This document shows positions 17,217 through 26,137 of a stretch of DNA of 64,000 nucleotides, in pieces. The DNA comes from Salmonella enterica subsp. enterica serovar Typhimurium str. LT2. Lineage in GTDB: Bacteria; Pseudomonadota; Gammaproteobacteria; Enterobacterales; Enterobacteriaceae. The position numbers and the translations under genes are program-made. Numbering within the stretch: the first letter of the stretch is position 1; every line of letters begins with the position of its first letter. The DNA lies in contig NC_003197.2 of the NCBI RefSeq assembly GCF_000006945.2, forward strand, positions 2,914,001 to 2,978,000. Direction: 5' to 3'. Below the pieces are notes generated by a model. It saw nothing but the letters and a program-made list of their open reading frames with translations. It was not told the origin of the DNA and did no database searches.

Positions 17217-18230
17217 TCAGGTATTGAGGGTGATTTTATCATAGCCGCGCCAGCGATAATTCAACACCGAGAGCAGCCAGAATAGCACAAAAGCACCCAC
17301 TACCCAGAAGCCCACATTCCCCATATGATCGTTAAGCGTGCTGACGGTCTGCCAAAATGTTCCGCTTAACTGTAACGCATCATCAATCAACCCCAGCGCC
17401 TCAAGCCCGCCAATCGCCAGCGCGACAATGACGGATGCGGCGGTAATGGTCATATTATAATAAAGCTTACGTAATGGATGCGAGAAAGCCCAACCGTAAG
17501 CGCCGACCATGACAAAGTTATCCAGGGAATCTACCAGCGCCATCCCGGCGGTAAACAGCACAGGAAAAATCATCATTGACCAGAGAGATAGCCCCTGGTT
17601 AGCTGCTGAAGCGGAAATGCCCAGCAACCCAACCTCGGTTGCGGTATCAAATCCCAGACCAAACAGAAAACCGACAAAATACATATGCCAACTGGAAGTG
17701 ACCAAACGAAACGTACGCTGAAATATACGCGTCATCAGCCCGCCAGGTATCGCCTCGTCATGCGCCCTCACTGACTCGCCGCGGGTAACCGAGCGAAATT
17801 GCCGCCAGACGTTGAACAAAATAAACAGGTTAAGCAGGGCCATCGCCAGCAGAAAAAAAGCGGAAACAGCCGTACCAATCAACGAACCATATTGATGCAA
17901 AACATCAATACGATCGCGAAATGCCATCGACGTCACAACAATCGCCAGACATGCCAGAACGACAATGGTCGAATGACCCAATGAAAAAAACGCCCCCACG
18001 CCTAAAGGCGTTTTACCCTGCTGCATCAGTTTACGGGTGACGGTATCGATGGCTGCGATATGATCGGCATCAACCGCATGACGCAGCCCAAAGCTATACG
18101 CCAGTATGGCTGCGCTTAGCATGACGGCATGGTGATGAAAAACACAGAACGCCCAAATCCAGGCCAGGATGTTAACCCCGACAAGAAAGACGGTTAATGC
18201 TATTCCCCGTCGTTTAGTATGATTATTCAT
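17217..18230 (-). CDS. nixA: Nickel/cobalt permease NixA (NiCoT family)
   Basis: Secondary transporter (337 aa, about eight transmembrane helices) that imports Ni2+ and/or Co2+ across the inner membrane for hydrogenase and other metalloenzymes. The family signature HX4DH is present as RHAVDADHIAAID near residue 50. The other conserved NiCoT segments FSLGHSTIVV and GLGFDTATEVGLL are intact, the latter matching a known LGxDTATE motif. It is a single gene, convergent with the mig-14 side. A NikR-like operator lies 52-79 bp upstream of the ATG, so nickel repression is likely and would favour nickel as substrate. Confidence 0.92.
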   Translation of the reverse strand: MNNHTKRRGIALTVFLVGVNILAWIWAFCVFHHHAVMLSAAILAYSFGLRHAVDADHIAAIDTVTRKLMQQGKTPLGVGAFFSLGHSTIVVLACLAIVVTSMAFRDRIDVLHQYGSLIGTAVSAFFLLAMALLNLFILFNVWRQFRSVTRGESVRAHDEAIPGGLMTRIFQRTFRLVTSSWHMYFVGFLFGLGFDTATEVGLLGISASAANQGLSLWSMMIFPVLFTAGMALVDSLDNFVMVGAYGWAFSHPLRKLYYNMTITAASVIVALAIGGLEALGLIDDALQLSGTFWQTVSTLNDHMGNVGFWVVGAFVLFWLLSVLNYRWRGYDKITLNT

Positions 18231-18281
18231 GCCCCTGCACCCACTATATTTTTAATTAACGCTACGGTTTGTAGGGGGAAT

Positions 18282-18309
18282 GTATGATCATTTGATTAAA
18301 ACGTCACAC
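18282..18309. promoter_or_regulatory. Predicted NikR operator upstream of nixA
   Basis: GTATGA, 16 bases, then TCACAC. The NikR consensus is GTATGA-N16-TCATAC, so the arms match at 11 of 12 positions with exact spacing. It lies 52-79 bp before the nixA start. Read by eye; binding is inferred. Confidence 0.65.
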
Positions 18310-18362
18310 CTCAAGATGCGACTTTTTGTAAACGTGCTTTACCGCTGACACATTTGTCCGCA

Positions 18363-19778
18363 TTACTGCGGAACAAGGCTTAAAAAGCGTATCCGAACGT
18401 ATAACCCTCCCAACGCTTCGCTACGGGAAAAATGGGGATGAGTACGGTGCAGGCGTGCGATATCATTGACCAAAGCCAGACCAATGCCCGCCCCGGCCAC
18501 ATTTCCTACGTTATCGAGCCGGTGGAACGGCTGTAGCGCCAGATGGATGTGTTCATCATCGATGCCGGGACCGCTATCTTCGACAACCAGCGTCACGGCA
18601 TCGCCATCCCGTTCAAGCCGCGCGGTGACGATGCCTTGCTCAGGCGTGTATTTCAGCGCATTATCCAGCAAGTTTCCGCATAGCTCGCTAAGCAGTACCT
18701 CATCCCCCTCGATCCACATCGCTTCCTGTTCGCCTTCGTAGCCCAGGTCGATATGTTTACTGCGCGCCTGCGCCAGACGGGTAAAACAGCCGCTCTGTAC
18801 GATATCGTACAGATTCACCGGGGAAAAACGCCGCTCGCCCTGCTCTTTATGCTTTACCGCAGAAAGTTGCAACAATCTTTCCGTGAGCTGAATGGTGCTA
18901 TCCAGCGTTACGCTCATCGCCTGCAGACTTTCGTACCAGTGATGAGGGTGCTGGCTGGCTAACGCCACCGCCGCCTGCGTTTTTAACACCGCCAGCGGCG
19001 TTTTTAACTGGTGAGAAGCATCGGCGCTAAAGCGTTCCTGCCGGGAGAGGATGCCGCGGAGCCTGTCAATGTAGCGATTAAACGCCACGATTAACAAGCG
19101 TGTTTCCGACCACGGCAGCAGTTCCGGCAGCGGCGTTAACAGACCCGGTTCGCGGCGTACCATTAATGACGAAAGTTGACGCATAGGGCGCAGGATCCGG
19201 CGTAATAACCAGCCAACCAGCACCAGGGTCAGCAACACCAGCAGACCCTGTGAGATCCAGGAAGAGAACAGCAGTTGGCCCGCCAGATAACGACGGGACT
19301 GCAGCGTCTCTGCGACATAAATCTCCGCCATGCCGATAATGCCGCCTTCGTTGACCGGCTGTAGCAAACGCGCCACGCGGATCGCCTCGCCGCGATACTC
19401 GGTATGATAGAACCACGCCAGCGCCGGATAAAGCCGGGTACGGGGCGTAGCGGGCGGCATGACGGGCAGATCGTCATAACCGGAAATGACCTTTCCGGAA
19501 GGGTCGACGACTTTGTAATAGAGTCGATCATTCATATTAAGCTCGAAGCTATCCAGCACCACCCAGGGCACGTTAACTTCCAGATGGTTATTGCGCACCA
19601 CCAGCCGTTCCGATACCGTTCGCGCCGAGGAGAGCAACGTACGATCATAAGCCTGAGTGGCGGCCTGTAGCGCATTGACATAACTGTTAAACGCCGACAG
19701 CCCCCATAGCAGAATCAGCGGCAACCCCAGGAACAGTAAGAGTTGCAGGTACAACGATTGCGGCTTAACCCACTTCAT
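18363..19778 (-). CDS. tctE: Sensor histidine kinase TctE
   Basis: Inner-membrane sensor kinase (471 aa) that activates TctD in response to tricarboxylates. Residues 1-30 hold the first membrane helix, a periplasmic sensor domain follows to about 170, and then the second helix (GLLVLLTLVLVGWLL). The H-box has H256 in DASHQLKTP. The ATPase domain shows the N-box LCGNLLDNALKYTP, G1 VEDSGPGI and G2 GAGIGLALV. The ATG at 19778 overlaps the tctD stop by 14 bp, typical of translational coupling; the upstream extension of the frame is the tctD coding region in another frame. Confidence 0.95.
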   Translation of the reverse strand: MKWVKPQSLYLQLLLFLGLPLILLWGLSAFNSYVNALQAATQAYDRTLLSSARTVSERLVVRNNHLEVNVPWVVLDSFELNMNDRLYYKVVDPSGKVISGYDDLPVMPPATPRTRLYPALAWFYHTEYRGEAIRVARLLQPVNEGGIIGMAEIYVAETLQSRRYLAGQLLFSSWISQGLLVLLTLVLVGWLLRRILRPMRQLSSLMVRREPGLLTPLPELLPWSETRLLIVAFNRYIDRLRGILSRQERFSADASHQLKTPLAVLKTQAAVALASQHPHHWYESLQAMSVTLDSTIQLTERLLQLSAVKHKEQGERRFSPVNLYDIVQSGCFTRLAQARSKHIDLGYEGEQEAMWIEGDEVLLSELCGNLLDNALKYTPEQGIVTARLERDGDAVTLVVEDSGPGIDDEHIHLALQPFHRLDNVGNVAGAGIGLALVNDIARLHRTHPHFSRSEALGGLYVRIRFLSLVPQ

Positions 19779-20439
19779 CGCCGCGCTCCAGCACATAACC
19801 CAGGCCGCGCAGCGTCGTAATTCGTACATCGCTTCCCTGAAGTTTTTTACGCAGTCGATGAATATAAAGTTCAATGCTTTCAGGGCTTACCTCATCGTTC
19901 AGGCTGAACACCTGTTCAAAAAGCTGCTGACGCGAAACTGGTCGCGTTCGTCGGTACATCAATACGGTTAAGAGCGCCTGCTCACGCGGCGTCAGCGCTA
20001 ACGGCTGCCCCTGTAACAGAAAATACCCTTCATCATGAAAGATCAATTCCCCCAGTTGCTGAACTTCATGAACCTGCCCAGCGCTGCGTCGGAGCAAGGC
20101 CCGTAAACGGGCATCCAGCTCTTCCAGTTCAAAGGGTTTCGGCAGATAGTCATCCGCGCCGACGTTGAGACCTTTTACGCGATCCGCCACCGCGCTTCGC
20201 GCCGTGAGCAGCAAAACGGGCAAGGTCTGACCGCGTTTACGCAGCCGTTGCACCACCTCCAGTCCATCCATTCCCGGCATATTGATATCCAGCACCGCCA
20301 GCGCGTACATTTCACTGTGCAGAAGATGGTCAGCCGCCAGGCCGTCAAATACGCAGTCCACGGCAAAGCCGTTTTGCACCAGCGCTTTCTCCAGCCAGTG
20401 AGCCAGCTCACGGTTATCTTCTGCCAATAAGAGACGCAT
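19765..20439 (-). CDS. tctD: Response regulator TctD
   Basis: OmpR/PhoB-class regulator (224 aa). The receiver domain has the acidic pocket AEDN, phosphorylation site D51 (VLDINMPG) and the conserved Lys in YLPKPF. The C-terminal winged helix (about 125-220) includes RPVSRQQLFEQVF and the recognition helix SIELYIHRLRKKL. It is divergent from tctCBA with a 154-bp gap that should contain both promoters. Known target: the tctCBA transport operon. Confidence 0.95.
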   Translation of the reverse strand: MRLLLAEDNRELAHWLEKALVQNGFAVDCVFDGLAADHLLHSEMYALAVLDINMPGMDGLEVVQRLRKRGQTLPVLLLTARSAVADRVKGLNVGADDYLPKPFELEELDARLRALLRRSAGQVHEVQQLGELIFHDEGYFLLQGQPLALTPREQALLTVLMYRRTRPVSRQQLFEQVFSLNDEVSPESIELYIHRLRKKLQGSDVRITTLRGLGYVLERGDEVG

Positions 20440-20593
20440 ATCACATCCTGTAAAGTTTCTGCCGCATTGAAAGGGAATTGAAAGGTTATTGTTTTAACAA
20501 TCACGCAACCGAACTGCTACATGTCGGCTCACATAATCACAAAAATCTTCTTCCGAACCTGAAAAATCCGGACGTCCGGCGTGAGGATAAAAA

Positions 20594-21571
20594 ATGAAAA
20601 AACAATTACTTCGTACCCTTACTGCAAGCATTTTATTAATGAGTACCTCTGTTCTGGCGCAGGAGGCGCCGTCGCGAACGGAATGTATCGCGCCAGCCAA
20701 ACCTGGCGGCGGTTTCGACCTCACCTGTAAGCTGATTCAGGTGAGTTTGCTGGAGACTGGCGCTATCGAGAAACCCATGCGGGTAACGTATATGCCCGGC
20801 GGCGTCGGCGCTGTGGCCTATAACGCGATAGTCGCCCAACGCCCTGGCGAACCCGGGACTGTGGTCGCCTTTTCCGGCGGTTCGCTGCTCAACCTGTCGC
20901 AGGGGAAATTTGGTCGCTACGGCGTGGATGATGTGCGCTGGCTGGCAAGCGTGGGCACTGATTACGGCATGATCGCCGTGCGTGCGGATTCTCCGTGGAA
21001 AACGCTGAAAGATCTGATGACGGCGATGGAAAAAGATCCCAACAGCGTGGTCATTGGCGCTGGCGCCTCTATTGGCAGCCAGGACTGGATGAAGTCGGCA
21101 TTGCTGGCGCAAAAGGCGAACGTCGACCCGCACAAGATGCGCTACGTTGCCTTTGAGGGCGGCGGCGAGCCGGTGACGGCATTAATGGGCAACCATGTTC
21201 AGGTTGTCTCCGGCGATCTCAGTGAAATGGTGCCTTATCTGGGCGGCGACAAAATCCGCGTGCTTGCCGTCTTTTCAGAAAATCGTCTGCCGGGCCAGCT
21301 TGCCAATATCCCTACCGCTAAAGAACAGGGCTACGACCTGGTGTGGCCGATTATTCGCGGCTTCTACGTCGGGCCCAAAGTCAGCGATGCCGATTACCAG
21401 TGGTGGGTGGATACCTTCAAGAAGCTCCAGCAAACCGACGAGTTTAAAAAGCAGCGCGATCTGCGCGGCCTGTTTGAGTTCGACATGACCGGCCAGCAGC
21501 TCGATGACTACGTGAAAAAACAGGTTACTGATTACCGTGAACAGGCGAAAGCCTTCGGACTCGCGAAATAA
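20594..21571 (+). CDS. tctC: Tricarboxylate-binding protein TctC
   Basis: Periplasmic solute-binding protein (325 aa) of the tripartite tricarboxylate transporter; binds citrate-type tricarboxylates and delivers them to TctAB. Signal peptide with hydrophobic core LTASILLMSTSVLA, cleaved after about residue 22. The TctC-family fold is seen in CIAPAKPGGGFDLTCKL and VTYMPGGVGAVAYNAIV. GTGAGGATAA precedes the ATG. First gene of tctCBA; tctB follows after 14 bp. Confidence 0.96.
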   Translation: MKKQLLRTLTASILLMSTSVLAQEAPSRTECIAPAKPGGGFDLTCKLIQVSLLETGAIEKPMRVTYMPGGVGAVAYNAIVAQRPGEPGTVVAFSGGSLLNLSQGKFGRYGVDDVRWLASVGTDYGMIAVRADSPWKTLKDLMTAMEKDPNSVVIGAGASIGSQDWMKSALLAQKANVDPHKMRYVAFEGGGEPVTALMGNHVQVVSGDLSEMVPYLGGDKIRVLAVFSENRLPGQLANIPTAKEQGYDLVWPIIRGFYVGPKVSDADYQWWVDTFKKLQQTDEFKKQRDLRGLFEFDMTGQQLDDYVKKQVTDYREQAKAFGLAK

Positions 21572-21585
21572 TCGCGGAGGCAATG

Positions 21586-22017
21586 ATGAGCGATCGTATC
21601 TTTGCGGGTATCTGGCTGTTGCTCTGTATCGCCGGGCTATTCATCGCCTGGCAGATCCAAAGCGAATACAGCTATGAACCCGTCGGCCCCCGCCCTTTTC
21701 CGCTGGGGATTATCGGCCTGATGGCGCTCTGCGCGCTGGCGCTGTTATTGCGCCATCCCGACACGGTGAGCTGGCCGCGCCGCCATGTTCTGCAAAAGCT
21801 AATTACCATGATCATCATCCTGTTGATGTATGCCTGGGGATTCGAATGGCTGGGTTTTCCCATCGCCACCGCGCTTCTCACCATGGTTATCGGGATGCTG
21901 TTCGGCGCCACGATTCCGGCGGCGGGTATCTCCGGCGCGGTATTGGGCATTCTGCTGTGGTATGCCTTTGACCGGCTGCTTGATGTCACCTTACCTCTCG
22001 GCGCCTGGCTGAGTTAA
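21586..22017 (+). CDS. tctB: Small membrane subunit TctB
   Basis: Four-helix inner-membrane subunit (143 aa) of the tripartite tricarboxylate transporter, needed for function with TctA. Hydrophobic segments lie at about 6-24, 40-56, 72-108 (two) and 110-130; EPVGPRPFPLGIIGL is the family-typical loop. Two ATGs in tandem (21583 and 21586) are possible; GGAGG ends 5 bases before the second, which is therefore preferred. It lies between tctC and tctA, 10 bp before tctA. Confidence 0.93.
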   Translation: MSDRIFAGIWLLLCIAGLFIAWQIQSEYSYEPVGPRPFPLGIIGLMALCALALLLRHPDTVSWPRRHVLQKLITMIIILLMYAWGFEWLGFPIATALLTMVIGMLFGATIPAAGISGAVLGILLWYAFDRLLDVTLPLGAWLS

Positions 22018-22027
22018 CGGAGCAACG

Positions 22028-23542
22028 ATGGATACCTGGATATATCTTTCTCAGGGCTTTGCGGTGGCGATGACGCCGGAAAACCTGGTTATCGCGTTGA
22101 TTGGCTGCTTCGTGGGCACGATCGTCGGTCTGCTGCCGGGTCTGGGACCGATCAACGGCGTGGCAATCTTACTGCCGCTGGCCTTTGCGTTGCATCTGCC
22201 TGCGGAGTCGGCGCTAATTCTGCTGGCGACGGTGTACATTGGCTGTGAGTATGGCGGCAGGATCTCCTCCATATTGCTCAACGTCCCCGGCGATGCGGCG
22301 GCGATCATGACGGCGCTGGACGGTTACCCGATGGCGCAGCAAGGGAAAGGCGGCGTAGCGCTGTCGATTTCCGCAGTCAGCTCATTTTTCGGTTCATTAA
22401 TCGCTATCGGCGGCATCATTCTGTTCGCCCCTTTACTGGCGCAATGGTCGCTGGCCTTTGGGCCGGCGGAATATTTCGCCTTAATGGTTTTTGCCATCGC
22501 CTGTCTTGGCAGCATGATGGCGCAAAACCCGCTTAAATCATTTCTGGCAGCGCTGATCGGTCTTGGCCTTGCGACCGTCGGCGTGGACGCCAACACCGGG
22601 GTTTATCGCTTTACCTTTGACAGCGTTCATCTTTCCGACGGCGTACAGTTTATCGTCGTGGTGATCGGCCTGTTCTCGGTATCAGAAATACTTTTAATGC
22701 TGGAACATACCAGCAGCGGGCAAACAATGGTCCGCAAAACGGGTCGAATGTTGTTCAACCTGAAAGAAGGCGCGCAGTGTATCGGCACCACCCTGCGTTC
22801 TTCGGTAATCGGCTTTTTTGTCGGCGTATTGCCCGGCGCCGGGGCGACCATTGCCAGCGCCATTACCTATATGACCGAGAAAAAACTCAGCGGCAACAGC
22901 GATAGCTTCGGCAAAGGGGATATTCGCGGCGTCGCGGCGCCGGAGGCGGCAAACAACGCCTCTGCCTGCGGCTCCTTCATCCCGATGCTGACGCTGGGCG
23001 TTCCCGGTTCCGGCACTACGGCAGTGATGATGGGGGCGCTGACGCTGTACAACATCACGCCAGGCCCGGCGATGTTCACCGAACAGCCGGATATCGTCTG
23101 GGGACTCATCGCTGCGCTGCTGATTGCGAACGTGATGCTGCTGATCATGAATATCCCGTTGATCGGTCTGTTCACCCGTATGCTCACCATTCCGCTGTGG
23201 TTCCTGGTACCCGCCATCGCTGCCGTATCGGCGGTAGGGGTGTATGCGGTACACAGCACCACCTTCGATCTGGTGCTGATGGTCGCGCTCGGCGTGTTAG
23301 GGTACATTTTACGTAAAATGCACTTCCCCATGTCACCGCTGATCCTGGGGTTCGTACTGGGGGAAATGCTGGAGCAGAACCTGCGTCGCGCACTCTCCAT
23401 CAGTAACGGCAATATGGCGATTTTGTGGCAAAGCGGCGTTGCCAAAGCCCTGCTGATCATGGCGATCATGGTCATTGTCGTACCGCCAGTGTTACGTCTG
23501 CTCCGTAAACACAGCCGTAAACCGCAGGTTGACGCCGGTTAA
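22028..23542 (+). CDS. tctA: Large membrane subunit TctA
   Basis: Inner-membrane permease (504 aa, about 10-12 transmembrane helices) that carries tricarboxylates with Na+ or H+. Family-conserved glycine-rich motifs are present in both halves: GTIVGLLPGLGPINGVAILL (about 30-49) and GVLPGAGATIASAITYM (about 259-275), consistent with an internal duplication. The gene ends the tctCBA operon; a REP-like palindrome follows. Confidence 0.95.
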   Translation: MDTWIYLSQGFAVAMTPENLVIALIGCFVGTIVGLLPGLGPINGVAILLPLAFALHLPAESALILLATVYIGCEYGGRISSILLNVPGDAAAIMTALDGYPMAQQGKGGVALSISAVSSFFGSLIAIGGIILFAPLLAQWSLAFGPAEYFALMVFAIACLGSMMAQNPLKSFLAALIGLGLATVGVDANTGVYRFTFDSVHLSDGVQFIVVVIGLFSVSEILLMLEHTSSGQTMVRKTGRMLFNLKEGAQCIGTTLRSSVIGFFVGVLPGAGATIASAITYMTEKKLSGNSDSFGKGDIRGVAAPEAANNASACGSFIPMLTLGVPGSGTTAVMMGALTLYNITPGPAMFTEQPDIVWGLIAALLIANVMLLIMNIPLIGLFTRMLTIPLWFLVPAIAAVSAVGVYAVHSTTFDLVLMVALGVLGYILRKMHFPMSPLILGFVLGEMLEQNLRRALSISNGNMAILWQSGVAKALLIMAIMVIVVPPVLRLLRKHSRKPQVDAG

Positions 23543-23569
23543 TTGACTGCTGAAATACGTTGTACTTGT

Positions 23570-23599
23570 CCGGCCTACGCGCTCATGTGTCAGGCCGGG
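23570..23599. repeat. REP-like palindrome after tctA
   Basis: CCGGCCT...CAGGCCGGG hairpin with the base composition of an enterobacterial REP (BIME) unit. It probably stabilises or ends the tctCBA mRNA. Confidence 0.6.
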
Positions 23600-23844
23600 C
23601 AACCCCGCCAGCATCACTTTCCCCATAACGCTCTCATTTTACACCCCTTCTTGCCGTTGTCAGGCTCGTGGCGCCGTTAACCTCACCCTTTGCATTGTTA
23701 AATATTTGTTGTTTTTGATCACAATAATTAAACAAAAGCGGTTATTTCATACGCGTTCCTGGAAAATGTCGATATTTTTAATTTATGGCTACGAAATGAG
23801 CATCGCCATGTCTCCCTGACCATCTACCGAGAGGAATGATTCTG
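23600..23844. promoter_or_regulatory. glaH promoter region with a CRP-like half-site
   Basis: An AT-rich upstream region. TTTTTGATCACAAT at about 23712-23725 carries a good TCACA right arm of a CRP site, but the left arm is poor. In E. coli the equivalent promoter is known to need cAMP-CRP and sigma-S. No gene is seen here. Confidence 0.4.
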
Positions 23845-24822
23845 ATGAATGCACTGACTGCCGTAAAAGCGAACACAGATGATTTAGCCCAACGCCATAC
23901 TGGTTTCACCCTTGCCCCTTCGGCGCAGTCGCCGCGCCTGCTGGCGTTAACGTTTACGGCGGATACCACAAAACAATTTCTTCATCAGGTTGCGCAGTGG
24001 CCGGTGCAGGCGCTGGAATACAAATCTTTCTTACGTTTTAAAATCGGCAAGATCCTCGACGATCTGTGCGGCAATCAGCTACAACCGCTGTTGATCAAAA
24101 CGCTCCTCAACCGTGCACAAGGCGCGCTGTTGATCAGCGCCGAAGGGATCGATGATGTCGCACAGGCAGAAGAGATGGTCAAACTGGCGACGGCGGTGGC
24201 GCATCTTATTGGTCGCTCCAACTACGATGCGATGAGCGGCCAGTACTACGCGCGTTTCGTGGTCAAAAACGTCGACAACTCCGACAGTTATCTGCGCCAG
24301 CCCCACCGCGTAATGGAACTGCACAATGACGGTACCTATGTTGAGGAGGTGACCGACTACGTGCTGATGATGAAAATCGACGAACAGAATATGGAAGGCG
24401 GTAATTCGCTGTTGCTGCACCTTGATGACTGGGAACATCTGGAGTCGTTTTTTACCCATCCGCTGGCGCGTCGCGTCATGCGCTGGGCGGCGCCGCCAAG
24501 CAAAAATGTTAGCCATGACGTCTGGCACCCGGTGTTTGATGTCGACCAACAAGGCCGCCCGGTCATGCGTTATATCGACCAGTTCGTCCAGCCAAAAGAC
24601 TTTGAAGAAGGCGTCTGGCTCAGCGAGCTTTCAGACGCGCTGGAAACCAGTCAAAACATCCTCTCCGTACCGGTACCGGTCGGCAAATTCCTGTTGATTA
24701 ACAATCTGTTCTGGCTACATGGACGCGATCGTTTTACGCCGCATCCTGACTTGCGTCGCGAACTGATGCGCCAGCGCGGTTACTTCGCCTACGCCGCCAG
24801 CCATTATCAAACTCACCAATAA
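23845..24822 (+). CDS. glaH: Glutarate 2-hydroxylase GlaH (CsiD)
   Basis: Fe(II)/2-oxoglutarate-dependent dioxygenase (325 aa) that hydroxylates glutarate to L-2-hydroxyglutarate, using 2-oxoglutarate and O2. The iron triad is visible: H160 and D162 in ELHNDGTY and H292 in WLHGRD; R311 or its neighbours after LRREL probably bind 2-oxoglutarate. The ATG at 23845 has GAGGA 9 bases upstream; the ATG at 23836 abuts the ribosome site and is rejected. First gene of glaH-lhgO-gabDTP-csiR, a carbon-starvation operon in E. coli. Confidence 0.95.
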   Translation: MNALTAVKANTDDLAQRHTGFTLAPSAQSPRLLALTFTADTTKQFLHQVAQWPVQALEYKSFLRFKIGKILDDLCGNQLQPLLIKTLLNRAQGALLISAEGIDDVAQAEEMVKLATAVAHLIGRSNYDAMSGQYYARFVVKNVDNSDSYLRQPHRVMELHNDGTYVEEVTDYVLMMKIDEQNMEGGNSLLLHLDDWEHLESFFTHPLARRVMRWAAPPSKNVSHDVWHPVFDVDQQGRPVMRYIDQFVQPKDFEEGVWLSELSDALETSQNILSVPVPVGKFLLINNLFWLHGRDRFTPHPDLRRELMRQRGYFAYAASHYQTHQ

Positions 24823-24847
24823 GCGCCACGGCGAAGGAATTACGCGG

Positions 24848-26116
24848 ATGTATGATTTTGTGATTATCGGCGGCGGCATTATCGGCATGTCGACCGCCAT
24901 GCAACTTATTGATGTCTACCCGGATGCGCGCATCGCGTTGCTGGAAAAAGAGTCCGCGCCAGCCTGCCACCAGACCGGGCATAACAGCGGCGTGATCCAT
25001 GCCGGGGTGTACTACACGCCCGGCAGCCTCAAAGCGCAGTTTTGTCTGGCAGGCAATCAGGCGACCAAAACCTTTTGCGATCAAAACAACATCCGCTACG
25101 ACACCTGCGGCAAAATGTTGGTCGCCACCTCGGAGCTGGAAATGGCGCGGATGCGCGCGCTATGGGAGCGGACGGCGGCCAACGGCTTAGAGCGCGAGTG
25201 GTTAAGCGCGGCGGAGCTGCGTGAACGCGAACCCAATATCATTGGCCTGGGCGGGATTTTTGTCCCTTCCAGCGGGATTGTCAGCTATCGCGATGTCGCG
25301 ACGGCCATGGCGAACCGCTTTCAGGCCAAAGGCGGCGAGATCATCTACCATGCCGAGGTCAGCGCGCTAACAGAACATGCCGCTGGCGTTGTCATTCGCA
25401 CCTCGCAAGGTCGGGAAATAGAAACCGCTACGCTTATCGGCTGTGCAGGACTGATGGCGGATCGGCTGGTCAAAATGCTGGGCGTGGAGCCCGGTTTTAT
25501 TATCTGCCCTTTCCGCGGCGAGTACTTTCGTCTGGCCCCGCGACACAACCGGATCGTTAACCATTTGATCTACCCGATCCCCGATCCGGCAATGCCGTTT
25601 CTCGGCGTCCATCTTACCCGCATGATCGACGGCAGCGTTACGGTCGGGCCGAATGCGGTGCTGGCGCTTAAACGCGAAGGCTACCGTAAGCGCGACGTTT
25701 CCTTCACCGACACCCTGGAGATTTTCCGCTCCGCCGGCATTCGCCGCGTACTGCAAAACCATCTGCTTTCCGGACTGGGCGAGATGAAAAACTCGCTGTG
25801 CAAAAGCGGCTATTTGCGGCGAGTACAAAAGTATTGCCCCAGCCTGACCGTCAACGATCTCCAGCCCTGGCCGGCAGGCGTGCGGGCGCAGGCGGTTTCA
25901 CCGGACGGCAAACTGATTGATGATTTTCTGTTTGTCACAACGCCGCGTTCCATTCACACCTGTAACGCCCCCTCCCCGGCGGCGACATCCGCGATACCTA
26001 TCGGCGCGCATATCGTCAGCAAAGTTCAGGCGCTACGCGCAAGCCAGAGCAACCCCGGACGTACGCTGCGTGCGGCACGCAGCGTGGACGCATTACACGC
26101 CGCATTTACCCGTTAA
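24848..26116 (+). CDS. lhgO: L-2-hydroxyglutarate dehydrogenase LhgO
   Basis: FAD-dependent, membrane-associated dehydrogenase (422 aa) of the DAO family that oxidises the L-2-hydroxyglutarate made by GlaH to 2-oxoglutarate and passes electrons to quinone. The Rossmann motif IIGGGIIGMSTAMQL with the ending acidic residue in LLEKE is at 5-38. TGHNSGVIHAGVYY (about 45-58) and a C-terminal IPIGAHIVSKVQ are typical of the family. It lies 25 bp after glaH and 21 bp before gabD. Confidence 0.95.
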   Translation: MYDFVIIGGGIIGMSTAMQLIDVYPDARIALLEKESAPACHQTGHNSGVIHAGVYYTPGSLKAQFCLAGNQATKTFCDQNNIRYDTCGKMLVATSELEMARMRALWERTAANGLEREWLSAAELREREPNIIGLGGIFVPSSGIVSYRDVATAMANRFQAKGGEIIYHAEVSALTEHAAGVVIRTSQGREIETATLIGCAGLMADRLVKMLGVEPGFIICPFRGEYFRLAPRHNRIVNHLIYPIPDPAMPFLGVHLTRMIDGSVTVGPNAVLALKREGYRKRDVSFTDTLEIFRSAGIRRVLQNHLLSGLGEMKNSLCKSGYLRRVQKYCPSLTVNDLQPWPAGVRAQAVSPDGKLIDDFLFVTTPRSIHTCNAPSPAATSAIPIGAHIVSKVQALRASQSNPGRTLRAARSVDALHAAFTR

Positions 26117-26137
26117 CCCTTCAGACAGGAAGCAATT

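Noticed and set aside
18231..18362. A cobalamin or NiCo riboswitch before nixA
   Set aside because: No box or paired domain typical of these riboswitches was seen; the NikR-like operator explains the region better.
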